The notes: a model not told the origin generated them from the letters alone. Numbered from the stretch's first letter, positions 18,005 to 27,489 are shown. The stretch is DNA of 64,000 nucleotides from Serratia silvae (GCF_023282985.1 NZ_JAGQDC010000009.1:1-64000), one strand, 5' to 3'. Numbers and translations: made by a program.

Positions 18005-18829
18005 TTAGCTCTCAATAAAGTAGCGATATCTGGATCTACAGTTGCTTCCTTTATCTAAAGCATCACCATCACAAATAATAAAAGACTCACGCGGCAGTCC
18101 AGTATAAAGTGAGATATAAACCCGCTCTTTATTGTCACAATGTAAATCAGCATTAATGGGTATGTTACCGCCATTGCTTTTCACTTTGTTTATAAAATAA
18201 TTATCAGCATACACGTAGAGTTGACATTGATTATAGTCACCCCAGTACGAATAATGATAAAACCTGCTTTGTGTTTTGAGATATTTACCGTAAATAAAGT
18301 CCGTCACTGCGGCAATGACAATAAAAAGTAAAATAGCAGAGGTAAATACCAAGCTTATCTTTTTAAAGTTATAATGAAATGCAGCATTATGGCTACTTAA
18401 ATCACCTAGCCCATCGTCAGGAATAGGTGTAGACAACGTGCGATTAGCCATTTGAACCTCGTTGTCTATCCTATTATCAACGCACTCTTCATACTCAGTA
18501 ATCTCCACCGTATCTGCCACCAACATACCGCGCCTTGGGATGGTGACAATGATATCCTCCTCAAGACCTAACTGCCGAAAGGCCTTTCGTATCATGGCAA
18601 TATTTTGGTACAGCGTATTGGTGTTAATTGGAATGCCATATTTTTCCCACACTTCCTCAAACAGTTCTTTCTGTGTAGTAATTTCAGGTTTATTTTTTAA
18701 CAGAATTTGCAAACAGTTATTCGCTGGCGTGGTGAGGACAATTTCATCATGCTTCTTCTCGATATCCACCAGAGAACCTGAGCTTTTATCGTAGATAACA
18801 TGATGATTTAATATAATTTTACTGCTCAT
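18005..18829 (-). CDS. membrane-anchored winged-helix regulator (CadC/ToxR-like)
   Basis: About 274 residues. The N-terminal 105 form an OmpR/ToxR-type winged helix (LTTPANNCLQILLKNKPEIT, LFEEVWEKYG, TLYQNIAMIRKAFRQLGL, VTIPRRGM). A linker and one transmembrane helix (about 160-183, SLVFTSAILLFIVIAAV) follow, then a periplasmic domain with four cysteines (QCQLY, LHCDN, ICDGD, NCRSR) that could sense redox or envelope state. The start at 18829 has AAGAG upstream. It forms a two-gene unit with the FidL-like gene and sits just upstream of the fimbrial operon, its most likely target. That target is inferred from position only. Confidence 0.8.
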   Translation of the reverse strand: MSSKIILNHHVIYDKSSGSLVDIEKKHDEIVLTTPANNCLQILLKNKPEITTQKELFEEVWEKYGIPINTNTLYQNIAMIRKAFRQLGLEEDIIVTIPRRGMLVADTVEITEYEECVDNRIDNEVQMANRTLSTPIPDDGLGDLSSHNAAFHYNFKKISLVFTSAILLFIVIAAVTDFIYGKYLKTQSRFYHYSYWGDYNQCQLYVYADNYFINKVKSNGGNIPINADLHCDNKERVYISLYTGLPRESFIICDGDALDKGSNCRSRYRYFIES

Positions 18830-18970
18830 GCTCACTCTTCTATATGGGTATTCTTAAAATTTCACTTATACACATATAGAATAAAGTATGGCTATAGATT
18901 AATCAACAATTTACTAGGAAAATTCTCATATCGCTATCGCGAACTTTGAAGTGTCATTCTGAATATAACA

Positions 18971-18989
18971 AACCGCGCTGAGCGCGGTT
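18971..18989 (-). terminator. hairpin after the monooxygenase-fold gene
   Basis: Perfect 8-bp GC-rich stem (AACCGCGC/GCGCGGTT) with a 3-nt loop, about 46 nt downstream of the stop at 19036 on the minus strand. An AT-rich stretch follows. Confidence 0.55.
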
Positions 18990-19035
18990 AGTGGTGGCGG
19001 AGGTATCACGTCAAAACATAACCACCAATACGAAT

Positions 19036-19383
19036 TTAATCAGGATGAAAATGGCGGCTATCCGCCGGAGCCTGCTCACGCGGCTCCAACCCATAATCCC
19101 GCACCACCTCGGCCACCCGCAGCCGGTAATATTCCAACACCTCATGCCTGCCACGCGCCTGGGCTTGACGGTGTTGCTCCAGGTTGCGCCACTGCTGTAC
19201 CGCCGCCTCATCACGCCAGAACGACAGCGATAACAATTTGTCCGGTTCACTCAGGCTTTGAAAACGTTCGATAGAGATAAAGCCGTCAATTTCCGCCAGC
19301 AACGGTTTCAGCTCCGCCGCCAACTCAAGATAGGTTTCCCGCTGCCCAGTGGCAGCACGTAGTTCAAAAATCACCGCGATCAT
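19036..19383 (-). CDS. antibiotic-biosynthesis-monooxygenase (ABM) fold protein
   Basis: About 115 residues with the ABM ferredoxin-like fold: MIAVIFELRAATGQRETYLE, then IDGFISIERFQSLSEPDKLL, LSFWRDEAAVQQWRN and the H-x-x-A pattern (EQHRQAQARG). Members are small heme- or substrate-binding oxygenases or stress proteins; the substrate here is unknown. The longer frame to 19437 is unlikely. GAGGAG lies 7 nt before the ATG at 19383, which I take as the start. It overlaps the 3' end of the P450 remnant by about 20 nt, so the two were probably one operon before the P450 decayed. Confidence 0.8.
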   Translation of the reverse strand: MIAVIFELRAATGQRETYLELAAELKPLLAEIDGFISIERFQSLSEPDKLLSLSFWRDEAAVQQWRNLEQHRQAQARGRHEVLEYYRLRVAEVVRDYGLEPREQAPADSRHFHPD

Positions 19384-19790
19384 CATCGTTCTCCTCGGCA
19401 GTATAAAATTCAGGTACACGCGCATTTTGCGAAACACGCCAGCGAAACTGGCTTAATAGTTCGGGCTTAAGGTTGAGTTTGGATAAATGATCGATCCCCG
19501 CCAAGGCGATCAACCTTGCCCAACGTTCTCCTGGGCAGCGATGAGCACCATGACCAAAGGCAAAACTCTCTTGCGGCGTTTTCAACTGGACCAATACGCT
19601 CTGCCCCACCGCCAGCGGTTGGCCATCAAGCCACGTAGCCTGTCGCGCAAACCGGCGGGTAGTATGGATCGGCGGAGTTTGCTGCAACACCGCCAAGATC
19701 AACGCTTCTGCCGGTTGATGGCGCTGATTTGCCAGCAACAGTGTCTGGCCGATTAATCCGGCGGTGCCTGGACTGGAGCGAACGCAAAGC
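19364..19790 (-). pseudogene. cytochrome P450 remnant (C-terminal part only)
   Basis: The frame contains the heme-binding loop FAFGHGAHRCPGERWAR with the axial Cys, plus a preceding PPIHTTRRFAR (ExxR-to-meander region) and an AG-T-type I-helix trace. The N-terminal 250 or so residues of a P450 are missing, and the stretch between VLVQL and the heme loop looks shortened. Upstream of about 19790 the frame merely runs antisense to the GST promoter and start. No catalytic protein can be made, so I call it a decayed gene. Its former partner may be the ABM protein downstream. Confidence 0.75.
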
Positions 19791-19907
19791 TCATCTCGGT
19801 GGCGCACTAGGCGCTGCCATGTTGGTCGCATTTGAAAAACGCGGATGGGTACTGCCATACTCAATGGGTTTGCCTGTTGATGAACCCGCCACACCCGAGG
19901 AGTTATC

Positions 19908-20609
19908 ATGTCCGATATTAACCCATTCCCGATCACCAAACGTTGGCCCGCCAAGCATCCTGAACGTTTACAACTCTACTCGCTGCCGACCCCTAATGGG
20001 GTGAAAGTCTCCATCATGCTCGAAGAGATCGGCCTGCCTTATGAGGCGCATCTGATCGACATCGGCAAAAATGAAACCTGGACGCCGGAGTTCCTGTCGC
20101 TCAACCCTAACGGTAAAATCCCGGCGATCCTCGATCCCGCTGGCCCAGACGGTAAGCCGCTAGCGCTGTTCGAGTCTGGGGCTATCCTGCTGTATCTGGC
20201 AGAGAAATGCGGTAAGTTTTTACCCAAAGACCCCTCCCTGCGTTATGAAACCATCCAGTGGGTGTTTTTCCAGATGGCATCCGTTGGGCCGATGTTCGGT
20301 CAGCTAGGCTTCTTCCACAAATTCGCCGGACGTGAATATGAAGACAAACGGCCATTTGAACGCTACCAGAAGGAGTCCAAACGGCTGCTGGGAGTGCTGG
20401 AAGAACGGCTGCAAGGGCGTGATTGGATCATCGGTTCGGAATACACCATTGCCGATATCTCCCTGCTTGGCTGGGTACGCAACCTGATTGGTTTCTATGA
20501 AGCGCGCGACGTGGTGGAGTTCGACAACTTCCCGCTCGTGGGCCAATGGCTGGAACGTGGACTGGCAAGGCCAGCCGTACAGCGCGGCATCAATATTCCT
20601 GCCCGCTAA
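19908..20609 (+). CDS. glutathione S-transferase (YfcG/YghU-like)
   Basis: A 233-residue GST. The thioredoxin-fold N-terminal domain (LYSLPTPNGVKVSIMLEEIG, NPNGKIPAI, LFESGAILLYLAEK) is followed by the all-helical C-terminal domain ending with TIADISLLGWV. The TPNG motif and FESGAI glutathione site match the nu-class YfcG/YghU group, which shows disulfide-bond reductase activity with glutathione. The length is nearer YfcG (about 215) than YghU (about 288). GAGGAG lies 6 nt before the ATG. It is monocistronic, with a strong terminator at 20625-20652. Confidence 0.88.
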   Translation: MSDINPFPITKRWPAKHPERLQLYSLPTPNGVKVSIMLEEIGLPYEAHLIDIGKNETWTPEFLSLNPNGKIPAILDPAGPDGKPLALFESGAILLYLAEKCGKFLPKDPSLRYETIQWVFFQMASVGPMFGQLGFFHKFAGREYEDKRPFERYQKESKRLLGVLEERLQGRDWIIGSEYTIADISLLGWVRNLIGFYEARDVVEFDNFPLVGQWLERGLARPAVQRGINIPAR

Positions 20610-20624
20610 GCCTGATAAGCTATT

Positions 20625-20652
20625 GGGATAGCAAGAAAAGGCTATCCCTTTT
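20625..20652 (+). terminator. GST gene terminator
   Basis: 8-bp perfect stem GGGATAGC/GCTATCCC with an 8-nt loop, followed by TTTT, 16 nt after the stop. A classic intrinsic terminator. Confidence 0.85.
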
Positions 20653-20662
20653 CCCACGTCTT

Positions 20663-20680
20663 CCGTCATAAAAATGTCAC
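20663..20680 (+). promoter_or_regulatory. PHO box upstream of phoA
   Basis: CCGTCAT-AAAA-ATGTCAC is an 18-nt match to the PhoB box (two CTGTCAT-like repeats spaced by 4 nt), 73 nt upstream of the phoA start. It predicts PhoB activation in phosphate starvation. Confidence 0.8.
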
Positions 20681-20753
20681 TTTCCTGCTCTACTCTCCCG
20701 TGTAACAAAATAATGCCAACCCTATTTTTGTATGACGACAAGGAGCCCTACCC

Positions 20754-22166
20754 ATGCAGCAGTCCGTTTCCCTGATCGCCGGTGCCGTATTATCCGTTCT
20801 GTTATGTTCCGCCGCCCTGGCTGACAATAATCAACCCACCAACCGCGCGGCTCGTGGCGATATTACCGAACCCGGCGGTGCACGCCGTTTGGCGGGCGAT
20901 CAAACCGCTGCACTGCAAGCGTCGCTGTCGAATAAAACCGCTAAAAACGTGATCCTGCTGATCGGCGACGGCATGGGCGATTCGGAAATCACCGGCGCAC
21001 GCAACTATGCCGAAGGCGCAGGCGGTTACTTCAAAGGGATCGATGCCCTGCCGCTGACCGGCCAATACACCCACTACTCGCTGGATAAGAAAAGCCATAA
21101 ACCGGACTATGTCACCGACTCTGCCGCCTCGGCCACCGCCTGGGCTACCGGCGTCAAGACCTACAACGGCGCATTGGGCGTGGATGTGAACGGCAAAGAT
21201 CAACCGACGATTCTGGAACTGGCCAAGGCCGCAGGTAAAGCCACCGGTAACGTCTCAACGGCGGAACTACAGGATGCCACACCGGCAGCACTGGTTTCGC
21301 ATGTCACCTCGCGCAAGTGCTACGGCCCAGAGGAAACCAGTGAGCAATGTGCCAGCAACGCGCTAGAAAACGGCGGGCACGGATCGATCACCGAGCAGTT
21401 GATTAAAACCCGCGCCGACGTCACGCTGGGCGGCGGGGCAAAATCCTTCGCTCAGTTGGCGAAAAGCGGCGAATGGCAGGGGAAAACACTGAAAGCCCAG
21501 GCCGCCGCGTTAGGCTACCAATGGGTGGAGGATGCCGAAAGTCTGAACGCGATTAACCTCGCCAATCAGCAAAAGCCGCTGCTGGGCCTGTTTGCGCCAG
21601 GCAATATGCCGGTACGCTGGAAAGGCCCGAAAGCGTCCTACCACGGTAATCTCGATCAGCCTGCGGTGACCTGTGAGAATAACCCAGAGCGCGGCGCCAA
21701 TGTACCAACGCTGGCGGCGATGACCGAGAAAGCCATCGAGCTGCTGAAGAACAACCCGAACGGTTTCTTCCTGCAGGTAGAAGGGGCGTCCATCGACAAA
21801 CAGGATCATGATGCCAACCCATGCGGCCAGTTTGGCGAAACGGTCGATCTGGATGAGGCAGTACAAAAAGCGCTGGAATTCGCCCGTGCCGACGGCAATA
21901 CCCTGGTGATCGTCACCGCCGACCACGCCCACTCCAGCCAGATTATTGCCGCCAAGGCCAAGGCGCCGGGGCTGACCCAATCGTTAACCACCAAAGACGG
22001 CGCGGTGATGACCATCAGCTACGGCAACTCGGAAGAAGGCTCACAGGGCCATACCGGTACTCAGTTGCGCGTTGCCGCTTATGGCCCACATGCCGCCAAC
22101 ATTGTGGGGCTGACCGATCAGACCGATCTGTTCTTCACCATGCGCGACGCCATGAACATCAAGTGA
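20754..22166 (+). CDS. phoA: alkaline phosphatase PhoA
   Basis: A 470-residue periplasmic phosphomonoesterase, following E. coli PhoA across its length. The signal peptide ends near AALA. The metal site and nucleophile are visible: [20 protein letters not shown] (Asp ligand), [14 protein letters not shown] (nucleophilic Ser), [17 protein letters not shown] (Asp and His ligands) and TADHAHSS, with a His-Thr near GSQGHTGTQ. The paired cysteines for two disulfides are present. AAGGAG precedes the ATG. A PHO box lies upstream, so it is expected to be PhoBR-regulated. It scavenges phosphate from organic esters. Confidence 0.97.
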   Translation: MQQSVSLIAGAVLSVLLCSAALADNNQPTNRAARGDITEPGGARRLAGDQTAALQASLSNKTAKNVILLIGDGMGDSEITGARNYAEGAGGYFKGIDALPLTGQYTHYSLDKKSHKPDYVTDSAASATAWATGVKTYNGALGVDVNGKDQPTILELAKAAGKATGNVSTAELQDATPAALVSHVTSRKCYGPEETSEQCASNALENGGHGSITEQLIKTRADVTLGGGAKSFAQLAKSGEWQGKTLKAQAAALGYQWVEDAESLNAINLANQQKPLLGLFAPGNMPVRWKGPKASYHGNLDQPAVTCENNPERGANVPTLAAMTEKAIELLKNNPNGFFLQVEGASIDKQDHDANPCGQFGETVDLDEAVQKALEFARADGNTLVIVTADHAHSSQIIAAKAKAPGLTQSLTTKDGAVMTISYGNSEEGSQGHTGTQLRVAAYGPHAANIVGLTDQTDLFFTMRDAMNIK

Positions 22167-22267
22167 TCCACACGGGCACAGCATGCTGTGCCCCTACCTA
22201 TTTCCCTACCCCCTCACCAATTAACTAAACCCCTACCTCTGGCGGAGCATTTTTCGCCACGTCAATT

Positions 22268-22328
22268 ATCCAAGTTTACTCTTGCGTAACCACCCTTGCG
22301 CGCCTATTATCAAAGAATAAACTTGGAT
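22268..22328. repeat. 11-bp perfect inverted repeat in the AraC-type gene promoter
   Basis: ATCCAAGTTTA at 22268-22278 is repeated in inverse at 22318-22328, with 39 nt between the arms. It lies 57 nt upstream of the regulator start, so it may be an operator or DNA-loop site. The half-site resembles part of a MerR-type dyad, but the spacing does not fit one. Confidence 0.5.
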
Positions 22329-22384
22329 TATTAAGTCCCATTTGACGATGACCCGAGTATCGTCGCTGTAGGAGAATTAAACCC

Positions 22385-22828
22385 ATGGATCGCGCCAATA
22401 TCATTCACGACTTGCTGAACTGGATCGAGAACCACCTGGATCAACCGCTGCTGCTGGATAACGTGGCGGCAAAATCTGGCTACTCCAAATGGCATCTGCA
22501 ACGTATGTTCCGCAGTACCACCGGCCATGCGCTCGGCAGCTATATCCGCGAACGCCGTTTGTCGAAGGCCGCGCAGGCACTACGCGCCACGCCTCGCCCG
22601 ATTCTGGATATCGCCTTGCAGTTCCATTTTGATTCCCAGCCTTCATTTTCCCGGGCCTTTAAAAAGCAGTTTGGTGAAACGCCAGCGGTTTATCGCCGCA
22701 CGCCGCAGCAAGATGAAGTGGCCCTTTCCTCAGAGCACAGCTATCGGCACAGCTCACCGAGCCTGCATTCACTGTACAAGCGCCAATGCGTAGACGAAGG
22801 CTGCACCAACTGGGTCGGCCAGCGTTAA
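22385..22828 (+). CDS. MarA/SoxS/RamA-like AraC-family regulator
   Basis: A 147-residue protein consisting of a two-HTH AraC DNA-binding domain without an effector domain: NIIHDLLNWIENHLDQPLLL, SGYSKWHLQRMFRSTTGH, YIRERRLSKAAQAL, then FHFDSQPSFSRAFKKQFGET and PAVYRR. The first 105 residues align with SoxS, MarA and RamA, which switch on efflux and antioxidant genes when their own synthesis rises. About 40 extra C-terminal residues, with three of the family's unusual His/Ser-rich turns, are not in SoxS. I cannot say which of the named regulators it replaces. GGAG lies upstream of the start, and a terminator follows at 22833-22869. Confidence 0.85.
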   Translation: MDRANIIHDLLNWIENHLDQPLLLDNVAAKSGYSKWHLQRMFRSTTGHALGSYIRERRLSKAAQALRATPRPILDIALQFHFDSQPSFSRAFKKQFGETPAVYRRTPQQDEVALSSEHSYRHSSPSLHSLYKRQCVDEGCTNWVGQR

Positions 22829-22832
22829 AAGC

Positions 22833-22869
22833 AAAAAGGCCAACGGGGTATAAACCCATTGGCCTTTTT
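22833..22869. terminator. bidirectional terminator between AraC-type gene and fimbrial operon 2
   Basis: Stem AAAAAGGCCAA/TTGGCCTTTTT, extended inward by GGG/CCC with a bulge. A-run on one side and T-run on the other make it functional for both converging transcripts. Confidence 0.88.
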
Positions 22870-22927
22870 GTTTGGTAAATGGACGCTGTATACAGCGCCC
22901 CTATGTATTGAACTGGCGGACGTCTTA

Positions 22928-23959
22928 TCAGTTATATTCGAGGGTAAAGGTGGCAATCGACTTGATGACGCCGCCCTTCATTTTCGCTGCGGTCTGATAG
23001 TAACGCGCCTTGAGTGGCAAGGTGATGGTATTGGTCTGGTTGGCAATGGTATGCCCGGCATACACCGCAGTGCCGCTATTAATTGGCGTTGAGTTATTGC
23101 CGGTCAGCAGTTGGACAGCGACGCCGCTGGCGGCATTGCTATCCGGTACTGACTGGAGCACACCCGGCGCATTCGAGGCATCGCTGGTATAATCGAAACG
23201 TACGTTTACCAAACCCTCCCCTGTGCCGCCAGGCAACAGTTCCGTCCCTGAACCACCTACACAGTTGATATTAATCGAAAAATCCTGCTCTGCGGCGGTA
23301 CTGCCGACGCCTTTAAACGCTGCGGTGGCCACCGTGCTCAGGTTGATCACCTTGTTTTTGGAACCCGCATCTACCGAACACGACGAGGTAACAATGGTGA
23401 TGCTGTTCGCCAACACATGAGAGATCAGGATTGGTCTTGAAGGGCCAGAACCATCCGCATAGTAAGTAGAATACTGCCCTGGAGCCAACGAACCGGTGCC
23501 AGTATTCTGGGCAATTTTGATCACCTCAACCACAAAATACCCTGCAGCCAGATACACCGCGCCGTAACGGTGGATCTCGTGCGGGTAATAGGCACCTTCC
23601 TGCGTGCCGATCTGGCGATAAAGCCGTAACCCAACTCCCGGTACGTTGGTGGTCCAGATTTTGTCGCTGATGGAGCTCGGGCCTCCTTGCAAAATTCGTC
23701 CGTACAAAGTGCTACTACCGCTGCAAGAAATATTGTTATCCCGGCTGATATCGAACTTGCCGGTGGCCAGGACATCGCCCACATTGGTATTTGGCGTAAT
23801 CAATACCCTGCCGACGTTCATAATGATGTCCTGCGGCGTGGTCGTGTTAACCCAACATTGAGCATAAGCCTGTTGCCCAGCCAACATCAGTAACAAAAAC
23901 AGCATGGCTTGTTTAGGGCGTTGGCGCATGGCGGTGAATTTATGGATAACATTGATCAT
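22928..23959 (-). CDS. fimbrial tip adhesin or two-domain subunit
   Basis: A 343-residue protein with a signal peptide ending near AYAQ. The N-terminal half (to about residue 195) is a unique receptor-domain candidate. The C-terminal half is pilin-like, with SCSVDAGSKNKVINLSTV and NINCVGGSG carrying the paired cysteines and a final ATFTLEYN strand. Its ATG overlaps the usher stop by 4 nt. As the last gene of a four-gene major pilin-chaperone-usher-adhesin operon it is the likely receptor-binding tip. Ligand unknown. Confidence 0.8.
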   Translation of the reverse strand: MINVIHKFTAMRQRPKQAMLFLLLMLAGQQAYAQCWVNTTTPQDIIMNVGRVLITPNTNVGDVLATGKFDISRDNNISCSGSSTLYGRILQGGPSSISDKIWTTNVPGVGLRLYRQIGTQEGAYYPHEIHRYGAVYLAAGYFVVEVIKIAQNTGTGSLAPGQYSTYYADGSGPSRPILISHVLANSITIVTSSCSVDAGSKNKVINLSTVATAAFKGVGSTAAEQDFSININCVGGSGTELLPGGTGEGLVNVRFDYTSDASNAPGVLQSVPDSNAASGVAVQLLTGNNSTPINSGTAVYAGHTIANQTNTITLPLKARYYQTAAKMKGGVIKSIATFTLEYN

Positions 23960-26514
23960 TTGCAGCTCGCCTCGATAATTTCGTAATCAGTGCTGTTTTG
24001 TGTTTTGGCACGATAATTCACGGTACACTGTTGTGTCGGCTGAGTGCCCCATTTCACCAACAGTAACCCCTGTAACGCTTCGGTACGCAGATAGATGCGG
24101 CTGCCCTGGCCGACGATGCCGATCACCTGGTTACGGGTATCCAATACTTCTGCACCAAAAGGTAACGCCGTGTTATTCGGGCCTAGTGCATGGATAATCA
24201 GCGCCTGACCTTTGATGGTCTTGAACTCCAGCTTGGCAATCGCACCGGCATAAGGCGCTACCTGCTGGCTGCTGCTTTCCAACTCAACATCGCGTGACAT
24301 GCCGTTAGGATCCAGCGTGACGTTGGTCATGCGGTATGGGGCAACATAAGGCACCACCGCATAGCCGTTATCATCGATTCGTACCCCAGGTGAGTTGGTG
24401 ACGATAGCCCCAGCGGCATCCGGCGCTTCGATCAACACCATGGTTTGGCCACGCTGAGGCGTCATGGTCACGCCGCCGCCATGTACCACCACGCTGCCGG
24501 AAGCCCCGATGGACGACTGGCGGAAATCGCGGCCATAGCTGTAAGAGCCGTTCATGGTGGCGAAACGACTGCGGTATTCCCCACTCACGCTAGTATTGGT
24601 TCCACCGGTCTGATCGTTGGCTAACGTGGCGGTGTAGCTGATGTTGTTATCCTCCCCGGTAGAGCCGTTGATACCGATGCGGCTGCTGTCGTAACCCTGG
24701 TCGTTGTAGGCCAATGCGCTGTTCAGACTGATGTTTTGCGAGCCAATGTTGAACGGGATCGAAAAGTTCAGGAAGTAACGGGTTTCATCGTGGTCATCAG
24801 TATCGGAGGTACGCATGGCGGACAACCCGTAGGTCACGCGGCCAAAAAAGTTGTTGTAACCCACCTGATACTGTTTGGAAGTACCGCCACGGTTCCAGTA
24901 ATCGCTCACCGAACCGGTGATATACAGCGATCCCAGGTTGCCCCCCAGCCCTTGGTTCAGCGTGAGCTGATATTCACTGCGCTGGCGGTTGACCGCATCA
25001 GCACTTAGACCCCGGCTCTCATTATCACGGGCATACACCGCATCACGCAGTGATAAATAGCCGGAAGTTGAGTAGCGATAGGCCGCAATGGTGAAGTTGG
25101 TGTTGGTTTCCGACATCAGCTTGCTGTAGCTGATCTTGTAGCTCTGGCCGGACATCTCACCCTGTTTCAGGCGGGTGTTGGCTTGGGTAACGTCGACGGC
25201 AAAAGCCCCCAACGGTGTTGCCACCGCACTTCCCAGCAGCACCGCGCTGTAACCGTCACTCACGGTCGCCCCGGTGTAACCGGTCAGAATATTGGTAAAC
25301 CCGCGCTGATAAGTCGCCTGGAACATCTCGGGCTTGGTATGTAAATTATCATCGCGAACTTGGCCAGCGGTTAACGCATAACGCTGGATCCCCGGGCGTA
25401 ACATCTGTGCCACCGAAGCATAGGGAACGCTGAACTGGCGCACGGAACCATCGGCCTCATTGACCGTGACGTCCAGATCGCCACCGTAGCCGGTAGGGAA
25501 CAGATCGTTAATCACGAACTCGCCCGGCGCTACTGTCGTTTGATAGATCAGCTGATTGTTCTGGCGAATTTCCACCAAAGCATTGCTTTGCGCCACACCA
25601 CGCACCACTGGCGCATAGCCGTTAAGGGAGTCCGGCAGCATGCGATCGTCGGTACTCAGTTGCGCACCGCGAAAACCGATCGAATCAAAGAAATCGCCGC
25701 TGGTAAACGCATCCCCCAAAGTCAGCATACCGCGCACACCCGGAATGGCACGCTGCGCATAGGTGGCCGTATTCTGCCAATGGGTGCTTTCCTGACTACG
25801 CCAGTTCACGTTCGAGTCATGGTGCAACTGCCAACCGGCAATGTTCATCCCGGCGTTCATCGTCAGATAAGCGTTGGTCGAATCCGAATTGCCGCCGCTA
25901 TTGGAGCTGTGCGAATTAAAGGCGTTGAAGTTATAGGACAGAAAGCCAGCGGTGATGCCGCGATCCCAGAATTTCGGATCGACATAACCGCGCGCGGTAC
26001 GGCGCAGCGCGACCTGCGGAATGCTGACATCCATACGCAAGGTGCTGGTATTGAGGCGGTAAGACGCTTCCGGCACCCATTCCCCCAGCGGCTTACAACT
26101 GCTAGTTGTCACCGCCGGATCGCTGCCCATCGCCGCAGTATCGACGCCAAACTCTTCCAGAGACAGCAGGCTAAAGCAGGTATCGGCACTGTCTTTACCC
26201 GGCACGCTCTTGAATTCGATGTTCTTTTTGCCCTTCCATTCTCCGTTGACGTAGATATCCAGAGAATATTTCCCCGCCAATACCGGGTTACCATCACGAA
26301 AGCGTGAAAGATCCACGCCCTGCGCCTGACCAACCAGGAAATTGCTGTTGAAAGTGGCTTCGACCGGCGCAGCGGCCTGCTTGGCATCGTTTGGAGCCGC
26401 TGCCTGGGAAAATGCCGGGGTGGCCAGGCTAAGGGCACTGCCGGTTAACAGCAGGATGGATCTGTAATTGAAAAGTGCCGACTTTACGGCGGCAGAGATA
26501 AGCAACTCGTTCAT
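23956..26514 (-). CDS. outer-membrane fimbrial usher (FimD-like)
   Basis: About 852 residues. The N-terminal domain FNSNFLVGQAQGVDLSRF and the plug/pore signatures (LSTDDRMLPDSLNGYAPVVR, FPTGYGGDLDVTVNEADG, FSVPYASVAQMLRPG) are FimD-type. The C-terminal domain carries ILVVKWG-like LLLVKWG with a terminal cysteine pair (QQCTVNYR, IEASCK). The frame opens at a TTG at 26535; I prefer ATG 26514, with AAAGGA 10 nt upstream, though ATG 26520 is possible. It works with the chaperone upstream. There is an insert rich in Ser, Asn and Gly near residues 190-210 (SNSGGNSDSTN). Confidence 0.93.
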   Translation of the reverse strand: MNELLISAAVKSALFNYRSILLLTGSALSLATPAFSQAAAPNDAKQAAAPVEATFNSNFLVGQAQGVDLSRFRDGNPVLAGKYSLDIYVNGEWKGKKNIEFKSVPGKDSADTCFSLLSLEEFGVDTAAMGSDPAVTTSSCKPLGEWVPEASYRLNTSTLRMDVSIPQVALRRTARGYVDPKFWDRGITAGFLSYNFNAFNSHSSNSGGNSDSTNAYLTMNAGMNIAGWQLHHDSNVNWRSQESTHWQNTATYAQRAIPGVRGMLTLGDAFTSGDFFDSIGFRGAQLSTDDRMLPDSLNGYAPVVRGVAQSNALVEIRQNNQLIYQTTVAPGEFVINDLFPTGYGGDLDVTVNEADGSVRQFSVPYASVAQMLRPGIQRYALTAGQVRDDNLHTKPEMFQATYQRGFTNILTGYTGATVSDGYSAVLLGSAVATPLGAFAVDVTQANTRLKQGEMSGQSYKISYSKLMSETNTNFTIAAYRYSTSGYLSLRDAVYARDNESRGLSADAVNRQRSEYQLTLNQGLGGNLGSLYITGSVSDYWNRGGTSKQYQVGYNNFFGRVTYGLSAMRTSDTDDHDETRYFLNFSIPFNIGSQNISLNSALAYNDQGYDSSRIGINGSTGEDNNISYTATLANDQTGGTNTSVSGEYRSRFATMNGSYSYGRDFRQSSIGASGSVVVHGGGVTMTPQRGQTMVLIEAPDAAGAIVTNSPGVRIDDNGYAVVPYVAPYRMTNVTLDPNGMSRDVELESSSQQVAPYAGAIAKLEFKTIKGQALIIHALGPNNTALPFGAEVLDTRNQVIGIVGQGSRIYLRTEALQGLLLVKWGTQPTQQCTVNYRAKTQNSTDYEIIEASCK

Positions 26515-26588
26515 ATCCATGCATTCCTTTACCAAATTAAGCGTCCCCGTCGGCTGTCTTCACATCGCGGCATGGGGCTTTCCAAGAG

Positions 26589-27320
26589 TTACTTTTGCTG
26601 ATTTTTGCTGCGATTAACCCGGCCACCAAAATCATTGATGGTGGTGTACTCAACATCAGCAATCCGTGAACTGTCACCGGAAAAGGCCAACGTTTTTTCC
26701 TGGCCAGGGGCCAGCATGTCGCCATGCGGTGCCAGCATGACTTTCTTGCGGTTGGCAACGGCATTGATTTCGGTGAAGGAAACATAAAATGGCGTGGGAT
26801 TCTTCACTTTTACGCCGCCCGCCACGAAACTCCACTGCAGTTTTTCTGGCGCGTCATTGGCTACGCCGCTCAGGCCTTCCGGGCGATAGAACAATTTCAC
26901 ACGGGTTCTGAAGGCCACCTGCAGGAAGTTTTCTGGCGTAGTGTCGGCGGCTGTTCCGGTCGGTGCAGGGGGAATTTCCAGCACGTTCAACCAGAACAGC
27001 GATTCTTTGTCTTGCGTCAACGCCGTAGTGGTCAGCGAAACGCGCAGCGCCTGGCCGCCATTAGGCTCAATACGGCTGATAGGAGGCGAAATGATAAAGG
27101 GAGCCTTGCTGTTTTCTGGCGTCGTTTCTGCGTTGCCCTCATCGATCCAGGCCTGGATCAGCGCCGGGGAGGTCCCATTATTGGATAATTGGACGGTCAC
27201 TTCCCGCTGTTTGGCCGGATAAATAACGCGTGTGCCGTTAACAATAACGCTGGCAAAAGCGCTGCTGCTGAAAAGCACGGCCATCAGCAATACGCTGTAT
27301 TTCTTAAAAGATGTTTTCAT
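26589..27320 (-). CDS. periplasmic fimbrial chaperone (FimC/PapD family)
   Basis: About 243 residues from ATG 27320 (the longer frame to 27395 adds a hydrophobic, non-conserved leader). The signal peptide ends near SAFA. Key blocks are VIVNGTRVIYPAKQREVTV, PPISRIEPNGGQALRV, ESLFWLNVLEIPP, RVKLFYRPEGL and INDFGG near the end. It delivers the FimA-type pilins to the usher downstream. The gap of about 75 nt to the usher start contains no gene. Confidence 0.92.
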   Translation of the reverse strand: MKTSFKKYSVLLMAVLFSSSAFASVIVNGTRVIYPAKQREVTVQLSNNGTSPALIQAWIDEGNAETTPENSKAPFIISPPISRIEPNGGQALRVSLTTTALTQDKESLFWLNVLEIPPAPTGTAADTTPENFLQVAFRTRVKLFYRPEGLSGVANDAPEKLQWSFVAGGVKVKNPTPFYVSFTEINAVANRKKVMLAPHGDMLAPGQEKTLAFSGDSSRIADVEYTTINDFGGRVNRSKNQQK

Positions 27321-27489
27321 TTTAATATCACTACTATAGAAATACAGCGGGGGAAAAGTTTCCACCCGCCAGAATATATACCCGATGATGTTCACCCCCT
27401 GAGTTTAGATACCATCAGGGCGAAACGATTCGCCCTGACAAACAACAGGGAGGAAACAATATTTAACTAGAAAAGTGACGGGTAATAAC

